Assembly (NCBI RefSeq): GCF_047425875.1
Contig: NZ_CP179727.1
Span: 682,001-746,000 of the forward strand
Direction of reading: 5' to 3'
DNA length: 64,000 nt
DNA from: Macrococcoides animalis
Lineage (GTDB): Bacteria > Bacillota > Bacilli > Staphylococcales > Staphylococcaceae
The notes under the pieces are model-generated. The model saw nothing but the letters and a program-made list of their open reading frames with translations, was not told the origin of the DNA and did not search any database. A program made the translations under genes and the position numbers. Shown one piece after another: positions 41,968 through 50,393 of this stretch (position 1 is its first letter; each line of letters opens with the position of its first letter).

Positions 41968-43155
41968 ATGACACTAAAAGATACATTATTCAATGCTTTA
42001 GATCAGAAAAAATCGCGTATGTTAGAGATTCGCCGCTACTTACATCAACATCCTGAACTGTCTTTTCACGAAGAAAAAACATCAGCATACATTCAAGACT
42101 TCTATAAGGATAAAGATGTTACAGTGCATACCAATGTTGGTGGTGGACATGCAGTAATCGTGGATATTGAGAGCGGCAATCCAGGAAAAACAATTGGATT
42201 AAGAGCTGACTTCGATGCATTACCGATTCAAGAAGAAGCAGATGTAGCCTTTAAATCAGAGCATGAAGGCGTGATGCATGCCTGTGGTCACGATGCGCAT
42301 ACTGCTTACTTGTTAATTCTGGCTGAGTCATTAATTGAAGTGAAAGCTAAGCTTTCAGGAACGATTCGAATCATCCACCAACATGCAGAAGAAGTACCTC
42401 CTGGTGGGGCGAAAGGTATTGTTGAATCTGGTATATTAGATAATCTAGATGAAGTATACGGTATTCATGTCTTCCCATTTGTGGATCAAGGTAAGATTGA
42501 AATTCACGAAAAAGAAACCTATGCTGGACGCTCAAACTTTGATATCGAAATTCAAGGGAAAGGTGGACATGCGGCATTACCACAAACATCAAATGACGCG
42601 TTAGTAGCGGGCGCATATCTAGTCACGCAGTTACAAACTATCGTATCTCGACGCATGGACCCAAGAGAATCTGTCGTTGTAACCGTTGGTGCATTTGAAG
42701 CACCAGGTGGATACAACGTCATTCAAGACAAAGTGACGTTAAGAGGGACTGTACGTTACTTAAACGAAGATTCGAAAGAACCAGCATATCAGGAAATTAA
42801 GAATCAAGTGGAAGGATTAGAGAAGACGTTTGGCGTTAAAGTAAATCTAGATTATAAATTTGATTATCCTGTTCTCTACAATCATCCTGAACAAACCAAT
42901 GCCTTACGAGAAATATTCAAACAAAGTGAAGGTAGTTATTTCGAAGAAGTCGTTGAAGGACAAGCCTTATCAGGTTCAGAGGACTTTGCATATTATTTAA
43001 CAAAGACACCTGGGACATTCTACATCGTCGGAGCAAAGCCAGAAGGTGTTGAAACACCATATCCAAACCATCATCCGAAATTTATGATTAATGAAGATTC
43101 AATGATGGTATGTGCGAAGTCATTGGCAGAAGTTGTGTTGAATAGAATGGCATAA
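41968..43155 (+). CDS. M20D amidohydrolase (HipO-like), second copy
   Basis: About 395 residues with the same family motifs as the enzyme at 25508-26686: RRYLHQHPELSFHEEK, GLRADFDALPIQE, MHACGHDAHTAY, HQHAEEVPPGGAKG and HHPKFMI. One motif residue differs (HQHAEE here, HQPAEE there). The ATG of MTLKD is eight bases after AAAGGGG and is preferred over an upstream in-frame ATG without a ribosome site. Single gene with its own terminator, not linked to a transporter. Substrate unknown; probably an N-acyl amino acid. Confidence 0.88.
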   Translation: MTLKDTLFNALDQKKSRMLEIRRYLHQHPELSFHEEKTSAYIQDFYKDKDVTVHTNVGGGHAVIVDIESGNPGKTIGLRADFDALPIQEEADVAFKSEHEGVMHACGHDAHTAYLLILAESLIEVKAKLSGTIRIIHQHAEEVPPGGAKGIVESGILDNLDEVYGIHVFPFVDQGKIEIHEKETYAGRSNFDIEIQGKGGHAALPQTSNDALVAGAYLVTQLQTIVSRRMDPRESVVVTVGAFEAPGGYNVIQDKVTLRGTVRYLNEDSKEPAYQEIKNQVEGLEKTFGVKVNLDYKFDYPVLYNHPEQTNALREIFKQSEGSYFEEVVEGQALSGSEDFAYYLTKTPGTFYIVGAKPEGVETPYPNHHPKFMINEDSMMVCAKSLAEVVLNRMA

Positions 43156-43162
43156 ACAAAGA

Positions 43163-43190
43163 AGAGATTGTGTTAAACAGCACAATCTCT
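43163..43190. terminator. Bidirectional terminator
   Basis: Perfect 10-bp stem AGAGATTGTG with an 8-base loop, followed by TTTTTC on the plus strand. Confidence 0.85.
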
Positions 43191-43197
43191 TTTTCTA

Positions 43198-43521
43198 TTA
43201 TTCTCTTATAAACTTCGCATCATGTTCGCCTAATTCATCTGAAACATAACGTTCTACTTTCATTCGTAAATCATATTTCTCACGGAGTTCAGTAATCTCT
43301 GCCATCATCGGAGAAGCATGATGCTGATCAATTGCGTCTTGACTCACCCAACTATCAATCAATAATACAGTTTCAGCATCATCTACCGGAATAAAATACT
43401 CATAACGCGTATTCCCAGGTTGCGCTTTAATTCTGTCTACGATACCTGTCTTTGCCATTTCATCTGCAAACTTACGTGCATTACCGTTCCTACCTGTGTA
43501 ATAAATATTTACTGTAATCAT
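43198..43521 (-). CDS. Antibiotic biosynthesis monooxygenase-fold protein
   Basis: A 107-residue dimeric alpha/beta-barrel (ABM) protein, the family of putative quinol monooxygenases such as YgiN and YcnE. The pattern GNTRYEYFIPVDDAETVLLIDSWVSQDAIDQHHASP (from about residue 37) with paired strands and the conserved W and H is typical. It may oxidise quinols or aromatic compounds without cofactor. It converges on the second M20 gene. Confidence 0.8.
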   Translation of the reverse strand: MITVNIYYTGRNGNARKFADEMAKTGIVDRIKAQPGNTRYEYFIPVDDAETVLLIDSWVSQDAIDQHHASPMMAEITELREKYDLRMKVERYVSDELGEHDAKFIRE

Positions 43522-43570
43522 AAAATCACTCCTTTGATACTATATTATCAAATGTAGTATGCAATACAAA

Positions 43571-43609
43571 AACGAACAACCAAATCATTAACTGATTTGG
43601 ATGCTCGTT
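43571..43609 (-). terminator. Terminator of the LicT-controlled operon
   Basis: 17-base arms beginning AACGA with an inner perfect CCAAATCA stem, a TTAAC loop, and TTTTTG beyond on the minus strand. Confidence 0.8.
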
Positions 43610-43614
43610 CTAAA

Positions 43615-45045
43615 TTATCTTTCTACTATTCCATTATCTTTAATCACTTGTTTATACCATTCAAACGATTTTTTCTTTCGACGTTCTAATGTGCCCTCTC
43701 CACTATTGTCTTTATCCACATAAATCATGCCATAACGTTTACTCATTTCGCCAGTTGAAGCTGAGACTAAATCAATGACACCCCAACTGATATATCCAAT
43801 CAATGGTACCCCGTCTTGAATACCTGCATGCATTGCTTGTATGTGTTGTTTCATATAATCTATGCGGTAACCATCATTGATGCTACCATCCGCTTCAATT
43901 TCATCTTTCGCACCGAGTCCATTTTCTACTACAAACAACGGTTTCTCAAAGCGTTCGTATATATGATTCATCGTAATACGTAAACCTAACGGATCAATCA
44001 CCCATCCCCATTCACTTGTATTAAGATATGGATTCTTTGCTGACACAATAATATTGCCTTCATTTGCCTCAACTTTAGATATATCAGCAATTGAAGTTCT
44101 GGATGCATAGTAACTAAATGCAACAAAGTCTACTGTATTTTTAAATGATACTATGTCATCTTCAGTTTGTTCAATCACAATACCGTTTTCCTCAAAGAAT
44201 TTGTCCATATAGTATGGATATTTCCCCTTCGCTTGCACATCAACAAAGAATGTATTGTTACGTTCGTCTTGCATTGCTTTAAATACATCTTCCGGGTCAC
44301 AACTATACGGATAGAAACTACCTCCAGCAATCATACATCCGATTTGAGATGATGGTGCATATTCACGCATTGCATGCACTGCTTTACTGCTGGCCACTAA
44401 CATATGATGAGCTGCTTGATATAACAATTGTTGTTTATTTTCATGCGCTTCAAAGTATAGTCCCGCCCCAGAGAACGGACTGTGTAATACAACGTTAATT
44501 TCATTAAATGTAATCCAATATTTGACGTATTGACCGTATTCTTTAAAGCATGTTTCAGCAAAGTTTACAAAGAAGTCTATCGTTTGGCGATTCTTCCAAC
44601 CTTGATAATGCTCGACTAAATACATTGGAATATCAAAATGTGCAAGTGTTACAAGTAACTCCATATTGTGTTTGCGACAAGCTTGAAATATCTTATGATA
44701 GAACGCAATACCTTCTGAATTAGGTGTCATTTCATCACCATTTGGGAACAATCGACTCCATGAAATACTTGTACGGAATACTTTCAATCCCATTTCAGCG
44801 AGCATAGCAATATCTTCATCGTAACGATGATAAAAATCTATACCTGTATGACTTGGATAATATTCACCTGGTACTAATGTTGGATGAGGTACTTTTCCAA
44901 GCTTTACGGACTGTCGATTTGCACCATGCGGTATTAAATCAATATTACTTAAACCTCTGCCACCTTCATTCCAAGCGCCTTCCGTTTGGTTTGCAGCAAT
45001 TGCGCCACCAAATAGAAATCCTTCTGGAAAAATAAAATCTGTCAT
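43615..45045 (-). CDS. 6-phospho-beta-glucosidase, GH1 family, second copy
   Basis: A 476-residue GH1 enzyme with acid/base motif TFNEIN (about 173) and nucleophile motif VENGLG (about 374). It is about half identical to the enzyme at 8773-10209 in the conserved blocks. Its ATG overlaps the PTS stop in TAATG, so it is translated together with the transporter. It acts in the cytoplasm on the phosphorylated beta-glucosides that this PTS imports. Confidence 0.92.
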   Translation of the reverse strand: MTDFIFPEGFLFGGAIAANQTEGAWNEGGRGLSNIDLIPHGANRQSVKLGKVPHPTLVPGEYYPSHTGIDFYHRYDEDIAMLAEMGLKVFRTSISWSRLFPNGDEMTPNSEGIAFYHKIFQACRKHNMELLVTLAHFDIPMYLVEHYQGWKNRQTIDFFVNFAETCFKEYGQYVKYWITFNEINVVLHSPFSGAGLYFEAHENKQQLLYQAAHHMLVASSKAVHAMREYAPSSQIGCMIAGGSFYPYSCDPEDVFKAMQDERNNTFFVDVQAKGKYPYYMDKFFEENGIVIEQTEDDIVSFKNTVDFVAFSYYASRTSIADISKVEANEGNIIVSAKNPYLNTSEWGWVIDPLGLRITMNHIYERFEKPLFVVENGLGAKDEIEADGSINDGYRIDYMKQHIQAMHAGIQDGVPLIGYISWGVIDLVSASTGEMSKRYGMIYVDKDNSGEGTLERRKKKSFEWYKQVIKDNGIVER

Positions 45046-46916
45046 TATTTAATCGCTCCTAAAATTGAAGTATTTGCGACTACTTCTTCCTTAGCAAATG
45101 AATTAATCGTGCTATAATCATCAGAATTTGTAACAACTAAAATAGTTGTTGGATCGTAGCCCATTTCAATAATTTTCTTTAAATCAAATGTACCAATGAC
45201 TTGTCCTGTTGTCACGCGGTCACCTTGTGCAATGTTTGAAGTGAATGGTTCACCGTTTAATTTTACAGTATCAATACCGACATGAATTAATACTTCTACC
45301 CCGTTATCACCTGTTATCCCTATCGCATGTTTCGTTGGGAATACTGAAGTCACTGTACCTGTTACGGGTGCATAAATTGTGTTACCTGTTGGTTCGATTG
45401 CGATACTTTTACCAATAACTTCTCTGCTAAATACATCATCTTGCACACTTGAGATAGGTTTGATTGTACCTTCTACTGGTGCTGCTACAACGATATTTTC
45501 GTTAGTTCCTAAATCTAATAATTCATCTTCAGATTCTGGAATATCTTCAAATCCAATTAATAATGTTAAGATGAATGAAATCACGATTGATAATGCCATT
45601 ACAACGATTACCCAAACGATACTCATTGGATCATCTTTATCAATAAACTGAACGCTCGTAAATAAACCAGGTGCTGCCATAGAATGACTTGCTAGTCCAG
45701 CAAGTCCTGCTACTGCACCGGTGATAAATCCTGTGATGACTGAAGCAATCATTGGACGTTTTAGACGGATAGCAACACCGTATAAAGCAGGTTCAGTAAT
45801 TCCTGCGATAATTGCAGATGATGCTGCCGCTAAAGCAGTTTGACGTAGTTCACTATTTTTAGTTTTGAAGGCTACTGCAAGTGAAACTCCACCAAGAGAT
45901 AAGTTCGCACCGATTTCAGATGGCATAACCATACCTTCTTGACCTGTTTCTGCAATCGTTTGAACGATTGTTGGTGTAAATACACGGTGCATCCCTGTCA
46001 TTACTAATAATGGCCATAATGCACCAACGATAGCTACAGCTAAGAAACCTAATTGATCATGTACCCAGAATACAATTTGTGATAAACCTGTACCAATTAA
46101 AATACCGATTGGACCTACTACGATAATTGCTATTGGTGCTGCAATTAATAAAATCAACATTGGTTTTAAGAAGTTCTTCATTACAACCGGTGTAATGCGA
46201 TCTGCGAAATCTTCAATGTATTTAAGTAACCAAGTCATTACGATTGCTGGAATAATTGTATACGTATATTTAACTGACATAACTGGGACAAATACGAATG
46301 TTGCATCTTTACCTTCTGATGCTTTCAACATAATATCCATAAATACTGGATGAACCATAACACCTGCAACAGCCAGTGCTAAGAATACGTTACTATTGAA
46401 CTTTCTAGCAGCAGATACTGCAACAAGCATAGGTAAGAAGAAGAACGGTGCATCTCCAATGGTGTTTAAAATATTATAAGTAGAACTCTCAAGTGATAAC
46501 ACACCCGTCATATTTAAAATCATCGCTAATAATTTGATCATAGATCCACCGATGATAGCTGGAATTAATGGACTCATTGTACCAATGATGGCATCTAAAA
46601 TATTAATACCTACTTGTTTAAAAGTTAATTTCTTTTTCTCTACTGGTTCACTACTCTTCGCACCACCACTCACCCCAAGTTTCATTAACTCAGCATAAGT
46701 TGCTGCTACATTGTTTCCAACGATTACCTGATATTGACCACCTTGTTTACGTAATCCCATTACGCCATCAATATTTGTAACAACTTCATCGTTTGCCTTT
46801 GACTCATCTTTCAACACGAAACGTAGACGCGTCATACAGTGCGTTAAGTTTTTAATATTACTTACTCCACCGATGCTGTTTAAAATCTCACTCGCCATTT
46901 TTCGATCTTTTGACAT
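45045..46916 (-). CDS. Beta-glucoside PTS permease, EIIBCA, second copy
   Basis: About 623 residues: EIIB (phospho-Cys in NLTHCMTRLRF, about 29), EIIC (about 105-450) and a C-terminal EIIA (active His in LIHVGIDTVKL). The layout fits BglP/BglF. The ATG of MSKDRK lies eight bases after AAGGCGAG; the GTG nine bases upstream is less well placed. A LicT/BglG-type RAT and terminator sit in its leader, and its promoter carries a cre site, so it is induced by its substrate and repressed by preferred sugars. Confidence 0.93.
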   Translation of the reverse strand: MSKDRKMASEILNSIGGVSNIKNLTHCMTRLRFVLKDESKANDEVVTNIDGVMGLRKQGGQYQVIVGNNVAATYAELMKLGVSGGAKSSEPVEKKKLTFKQVGINILDAIIGTMSPLIPAIIGGSMIKLLAMILNMTGVLSLESSTYNILNTIGDAPFFFLPMLVAVSAARKFNSNVFLALAVAGVMVHPVFMDIMLKASEGKDATFVFVPVMSVKYTYTIIPAIVMTWLLKYIEDFADRITPVVMKNFLKPMLILLIAAPIAIIVVGPIGILIGTGLSQIVFWVHDQLGFLAVAIVGALWPLLVMTGMHRVFTPTIVQTIAETGQEGMVMPSEIGANLSLGGVSLAVAFKTKNSELRQTALAAASSAIIAGITEPALYGVAIRLKRPMIASVITGFITGAVAGLAGLASHSMAAPGLFTSVQFIDKDDPMSIVWVIVVMALSIVISFILTLLIGFEDIPESEDELLDLGTNENIVVAAPVEGTIKPISSVQDDVFSREVIGKSIAIEPTGNTIYAPVTGTVTSVFPTKHAIGITGDNGVEVLIHVGIDTVKLNGEPFTSNIAQGDRVTTGQVIGTFDLKKIIEMGYDPTTILVVTNSDDYSTINSFAKEEVVANTSILGAIK

Positions 46917-46963
46917 GGTATTCACTCGCCTTCATAATTTTTGAGTAACAATACAACAAAAAA

Positions 46964-47025
46964 AGACCTAAATCATAAATAGACATAAATATCCCATAAG
47001 GTACGTCTATTAATGATTTAGGTCT
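46964..47025 (-). terminator. Leader terminator of the bgl operon
   Basis: Minus-strand stem AGACCTAAATCAT with its complement, about 36 bases apart with further inner pairing (AATAGAC), followed by TTTTTTTG. Its left arm overlaps the RAT, so LicT binding prevents its formation. Confidence 0.9.
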
Positions 47026-47048
47026 CGCCTGCCGAACAGTTACAATCC
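47017..47048 (-). promoter_or_regulatory. Ribonucleic antiterminator (RAT) for LicT
   Basis: The minus strand begins GGATTGTAACTGTTCGG and continues CAGGCGAGACCTAAAT, close to the classical RAT of the bgl/lic/sac systems. It overlaps the leader terminator of the PTS-glucosidase operon. Confidence 0.93.
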
Positions 47049-47084
47049 TAAACAATTAATTGTTTATTTTGTTTTCTCCACATA

Positions 47085-47112
47085 AATATAACACACAATT
47101 TCTAATTGTCAA
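47085..47112 (-). promoter_or_regulatory. Promoter of the PTS-glucosidase operon
   Basis: Minus-strand TTGACA (47107-47112), 16 bases, TATATT (47085-47090). The -35 lies in the last codons of licT. Confidence 0.8.
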
Positions 47113-47944
47113 CGCTTTCATTTCTGTTTATTAATCTTTGTATATGAATTGTCAAATATAATAACTCTTCAACGGACATCTCATGATTGTATTTCTTACT
47201 CAGAAAATTATCAATCTTCTTGACACACTTGTGCGCATCAGGATACTTGAGCCGAACAATCTCGTATAACTCTACTTCTCCATTATTAAATGCCTGTTTC
47301 ATAAAAATGCGCTGCGCTAAAAACTTCAAATGGGTAACAAATCGAAAATACGTTAAACTCTCTTCGTCAAAATTAATTCTAAAATGATACTTCACTAAAC
47401 TTAAAATATTATGAACCATCTCAGTCACTTGATTATAATCTGCCAAGTTATTATTTTCTGCATTCAACAAATGAATGGCGATAAAGCCCGCTTCTTCTTC
47501 AGACAAACGTACATCCAACTTTTCTTCAACAATACTTAGTGCACGACGCCCCATCTCATACTCAGTGTGATAAAACTTCTTGATTTCCCATAACAAACCA
47601 TTCTTGATCTCCATACCATCACGCTTACGTTCAATCGCGAAATTAATATGATCTGTTAACGCCACATAAATCGTATCACTTAATTGTTTATTGTATTCCA
47701 CTTTTGCCATATCAATAATTGCTTCTACAGCTTGTACTACCTCGATTGGTACTTCAATTAGTAAAGTTTTGAAACGCTCAGAAATTTCTTGGTTACTGAG
47801 TTCGAAAATTTTATCTATTTTTGACGCTTCAACAATATCACCCTCTTGTTTTTGGAACCCAATACCTTTACCCATAACCACCTGTTCTTGGTTATTTTGA
47901 ATCACACTGATGACATTGTTATTGATAATTTTATTGATCTTCAT
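47102..47944 (-). CDS. licT: BglG/LicT family transcription antiterminator
   Basis: A 280-residue antiterminator: an N-terminal RNA-binding CAT domain (1-55; MKINKIINNNVISV and GKGIGFQKQEGD) and two PTS regulation domains (about 65-170 and 175-278) with conserved His residues (DHINFAIER, HLLNAE, HLKFLAQR, IHIQR) that are phosphorylated by the PTS. It binds the RAT just downstream and lets transcription enter the PTS-glucosidase genes. Its last codons carry the cre and -35 of that operon. Confidence 0.93.
   Translation of the reverse strand: MKINKIINNNVISVIQNNQEQVVMGKGIGFQKQEGDIVEASKIDKIFELSNQEISERFKTLLIEVPIEVVQAVEAIIDMAKVEYNKQLSDTIYVALTDHINFAIERKRDGMEIKNGLLWEIKKFYHTEYEMGRRALSIVEEKLDVRLSEEEAGFIAIHLLNAENNNLADYNQVTEMVHNILSLVKYHFRINFDEESLTYFRFVTHLKFLAQRIFMKQAFNNGEVELYEIVRLKYPDAHKCVKKIDNFLSKKYNHEMSVEELLYLTIHIQRLINRNESVDN
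47107..47121 (-). promoter_or_regulatory. cre site (CcpA) over the bgl -35
   Basis: ATGAAAGCGTTGACA matches the cre consensus fully, is part of the licT coding end, and contains the TTGACA -35 of the bgl promoter. Confidence 0.8.
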
Positions 47945-48019
47945 AGCTTCACCTCGGCACCCTCAGATTCGTAATCTTATTGTGCCATACTTATATAAAA
48001 ATTATCAATTGTTGTTTTA

Positions 48020-48049
48020 AAAAAGCCCAGAATATCTTCTGGACTTTTT
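48020..48049 (-). terminator. Terminator of the xylose operon
   Basis: Stem AAAAAG-CCAGAA (one mismatch) with a TATC loop, four bases after the mutarotase stop; T-rich on the minus strand. Confidence 0.8.
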
Positions 48050-48052
48050 GAA

Positions 48053-49018
48053 TTATAAATTTCTAAACTGATAAACCGTTCTATAAATCTTTTCACCATC
48101 AATTAATGGTGGGCTTTCTGAATTCACACTGTTGGGTTCAAATTGTGTTTCTAAACATACACCAGCGAACTGATCATAAATTACTCCATCTTTCCCTGGT
48201 ACATTGTCTAAACCATTTCCTGTGTATAGTTGCACACATGGCATATCAGTAAATACATCCATTGCAATACCTGTTTGATCTCCTATCAGCGTTGCCACTT
48301 TATTTGCGCTACGATGATTGAGAATATAATTATCGTCAAAGCCTGAAGCTTGTTGTTCTCCAATTACGCTCTCAGTCGAAAAGTCCATCGGTGTATTCAA
48401 TACATCTGCATGACCTTTTGGAATGCTTTCATTATCTAATACTGAATATTGTCTACTATCAATCCATAATCGATGTTTCATAACACTTCCGGAATCGTGT
48501 CCATTTAAGTTAAAGTAACTATGATTGGTTGGATTAAACACAGTTGGTCTGTCACTTTCACCATGATAAGTTATTGTTAAAGCATTATCATCGGTAATTG
48601 TATATGTCACGGCTAACTTTAATTCCCCGGGAAATCCTTGATCCAGGTGTGGACTGACAAGTTTAAAAGTAATCGTGCTGGATGCACTTGATACGACTTC
48701 CCAACGTCTTAGTTGATAGCCATCATTACCACTATGTAACGTATTATTGCCTTCATTCGTTTCAATGTGATAACGTTCATCATTTAGTTCAAATGTTCCT
48801 TTAGCTATTCGGTTTGCTACTCTTCCGATAATGCCACCGAAGTAACATGTTGGATAATCAAAGTATGCACTATCATCATCAAATCCAAGGACTACATCAT
48901 ATCTCTGATTGTTTTTAGGAACTAGAATCTTTGTAATCGTTGCTCCTAAATCTGATAATTCAATGGCAATACCATTGTTATTTTCAATAGAATACCTTTT
49001 AAATAAATGTTTCGTCAT
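48053..49018 (-). CDS. galM: Aldose 1-epimerase (mutarotase)
   Basis: About 321 residues of the GalM family, which interconverts alpha and beta anomers of aldoses. Visible are GRVANRIAKGTFELN (about 67-81), NNTLHSG (about 90), the catalytic-His region NPTNHSYFNL (about 165-174) and the acidic end QFAGVCLETQFEPNS with the catalytic Glu. The ATG of MTKHLF is eight bases after AAGGTG. Last gene of the xylose operon; it likely acts on incoming xylose so that XylA gets the right anomer. Confidence 0.88.
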   Translation of the reverse strand: MTKHLFKRYSIENNNGIAIELSDLGATITKILVPKNNQRYDVVLGFDDDSAYFDYPTCYFGGIIGRVANRIAKGTFELNDERYHIETNEGNNTLHSGNDGYQLRRWEVVSSASSTITFKLVSPHLDQGFPGELKLAVTYTITDDNALTITYHGESDRPTVFNPTNHSYFNLNGHDSGSVMKHRLWIDSRQYSVLDNESIPKGHADVLNTPMDFSTESVIGEQQASGFDDNYILNHRSANKVATLIGDQTGIAMDVFTDMPCVQLYTGNGLDNVPGKDGVIYDQFAGVCLETQFEPNSVNSESPPLIDGEKIYRTVYQFRNL

Positions 49019-49030
49019 GTTCATCACACC

Positions 49031-50377
49031 TTAATGTAAAGATTTCGTATTGTTCTCAACTAATGCGTGTTCAATTTGTTCTAATGTATAACCACGTGTT
49101 TCAAATACAAAGTATTTAACAAAGATCGCACCAATGATACAGAAGACACCGAAGATGCTAAATAGTAATTTATCTCCTAGTGTTGTAAGTAAGACGGGGA
49201 AACTGACTGATACTGTCCAGTTCGCTACCCAGTTCACGAGTGACGCAATCCCTACTGCTAAACCTCTGATTTTAAGTGGGAATACTTCACCAATCATAAT
49301 CCACATCACTGGTCCCCACGTTGCACAGAAACTAGAAATATATGTTGCAATAAAGATAAATGTGAAGAGATGGAATCCTTCTTTACCCGCTTCATGTTGA
49401 AATGCCCAGGCAAGTGCGAAGAATGATGCCCCCATCGCAAGCGCTCCTGCAGTTAAGACTGTTTTACGTTTAAAGCGATCCATGAATATTGTCGCAATCA
49501 CAGTAACAATGACATAGAATACACCTAATAGAATTTGAGTCTTAATCGCGGTTGAAGCATCTGTGCCACCGCTCATTAAAATACGTGGTGCATAATAGAA
49601 GACTGTATTACACCCCATCCATTGTTGTAAGATCGCTAAACCAAAGGCTACAACTAGTGCTGGACGTGTCCATTTCGCAAATACGTCTTTGAATGTCCCT
49701 GTTGCTTGTTTATTTTGTTCTTCAATGTCATGAATTTCTTTTGCTGCTTCATCCCTTGTTAAGATGTTATTTAATATATCCATTGCTTCTTGTACTTTCC
49801 CATTCTTCACCAAGAAACGAGGTGACTCAGGTAATAATAATGCGCCGATGAATAGAATTAAAGCTGGTACCGCTGCAAATCCTAACATTAATCGCCACCC
49901 TATTGGAGAGTCTTGCCATCCGTAGTTGGCAATGTATGCAATTAACATCCCAATCATAATCATTAATTGGTTTAACGCACTTAATCGTCCTCTATCTTTA
50001 GCAGGTGCGAGTTCCGCTAAATACATTGGAACCAACGCACTCGCACCACCGACTGCTACCCCTAAGAATAAACGAGAAATATTTAATACTGTAACGTCAG
50101 GTGCTAATCCACAACCGATTGCTCCGATAAAGAAGATTGAAGCTGTAACCATCATCATCTTCTTACGACCATATTTATCTGCGAGTGGTGAAATTAATAT
50201 TGCACCAACTACAGCACCGATTAATACACAACTTACTACAAACCCTATTTGAGACTCACTTAATTTTAATTCTTCTTGAATGAATATTTGAGCACCGGCG
50301 ATGACACCCGTATCATACCCGAATAATAGGCCACCTAAAGCGCCGAAGAAGAATATCATTGATTTTGATAATTTCAT
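49031..50377 (-). CDS. Sugar:proton symporter, XylE/XylT-like
   Basis: A 448-residue sugar porter of the major facilitator superfamily with twelve helices. Family signatures are GGLLFGYDTGVIAGA (about 15-29), DKYGRKKMM (about 67-75), PESPRFLV (about 187-194) and the second-half DRFKRK. Its place between xylB and galM says the substrate is most likely xylose. No PTS or ABC component is involved. The protein is close in length to B. subtilis AraE and L. brevis XylT. Confidence 0.9.
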   Translation of the reverse strand: MKLSKSMIFFFGALGGLLFGYDTGVIAGAQIFIQEELKLSESQIGFVVSCVLIGAVVGAILISPLADKYGRKKMMMVTASIFFIGAIGCGLAPDVTVLNISRLFLGVAVGGASALVPMYLAELAPAKDRGRLSALNQLMIMIGMLIAYIANYGWQDSPIGWRLMLGFAAVPALILFIGALLLPESPRFLVKNGKVQEAMDILNNILTRDEAAKEIHDIEEQNKQATGTFKDVFAKWTRPALVVAFGLAILQQWMGCNTVFYYAPRILMSGGTDASTAIKTQILLGVFYVIVTVIATIFMDRFKRKTVLTAGALAMGASFFALAWAFQHEAGKEGFHLFTFIFIATYISSFCATWGPVMWIMIGEVFPLKIRGLAVGIASLVNWVANWTVSVSFPVLLTTLGDKLLFSIFGVFCIIGAIFVKYFVFETRGYTLEQIEHALVENNTKSLH

Positions 50378-50393
50378 CCTAATCCCTCATTCT

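Noticed and set aside
46926..47050. Riboswitch in the PTS leader
   Set aside because: The structure is fully explained by a RAT plus overlapping terminator for the LicT protein encoded just upstream.
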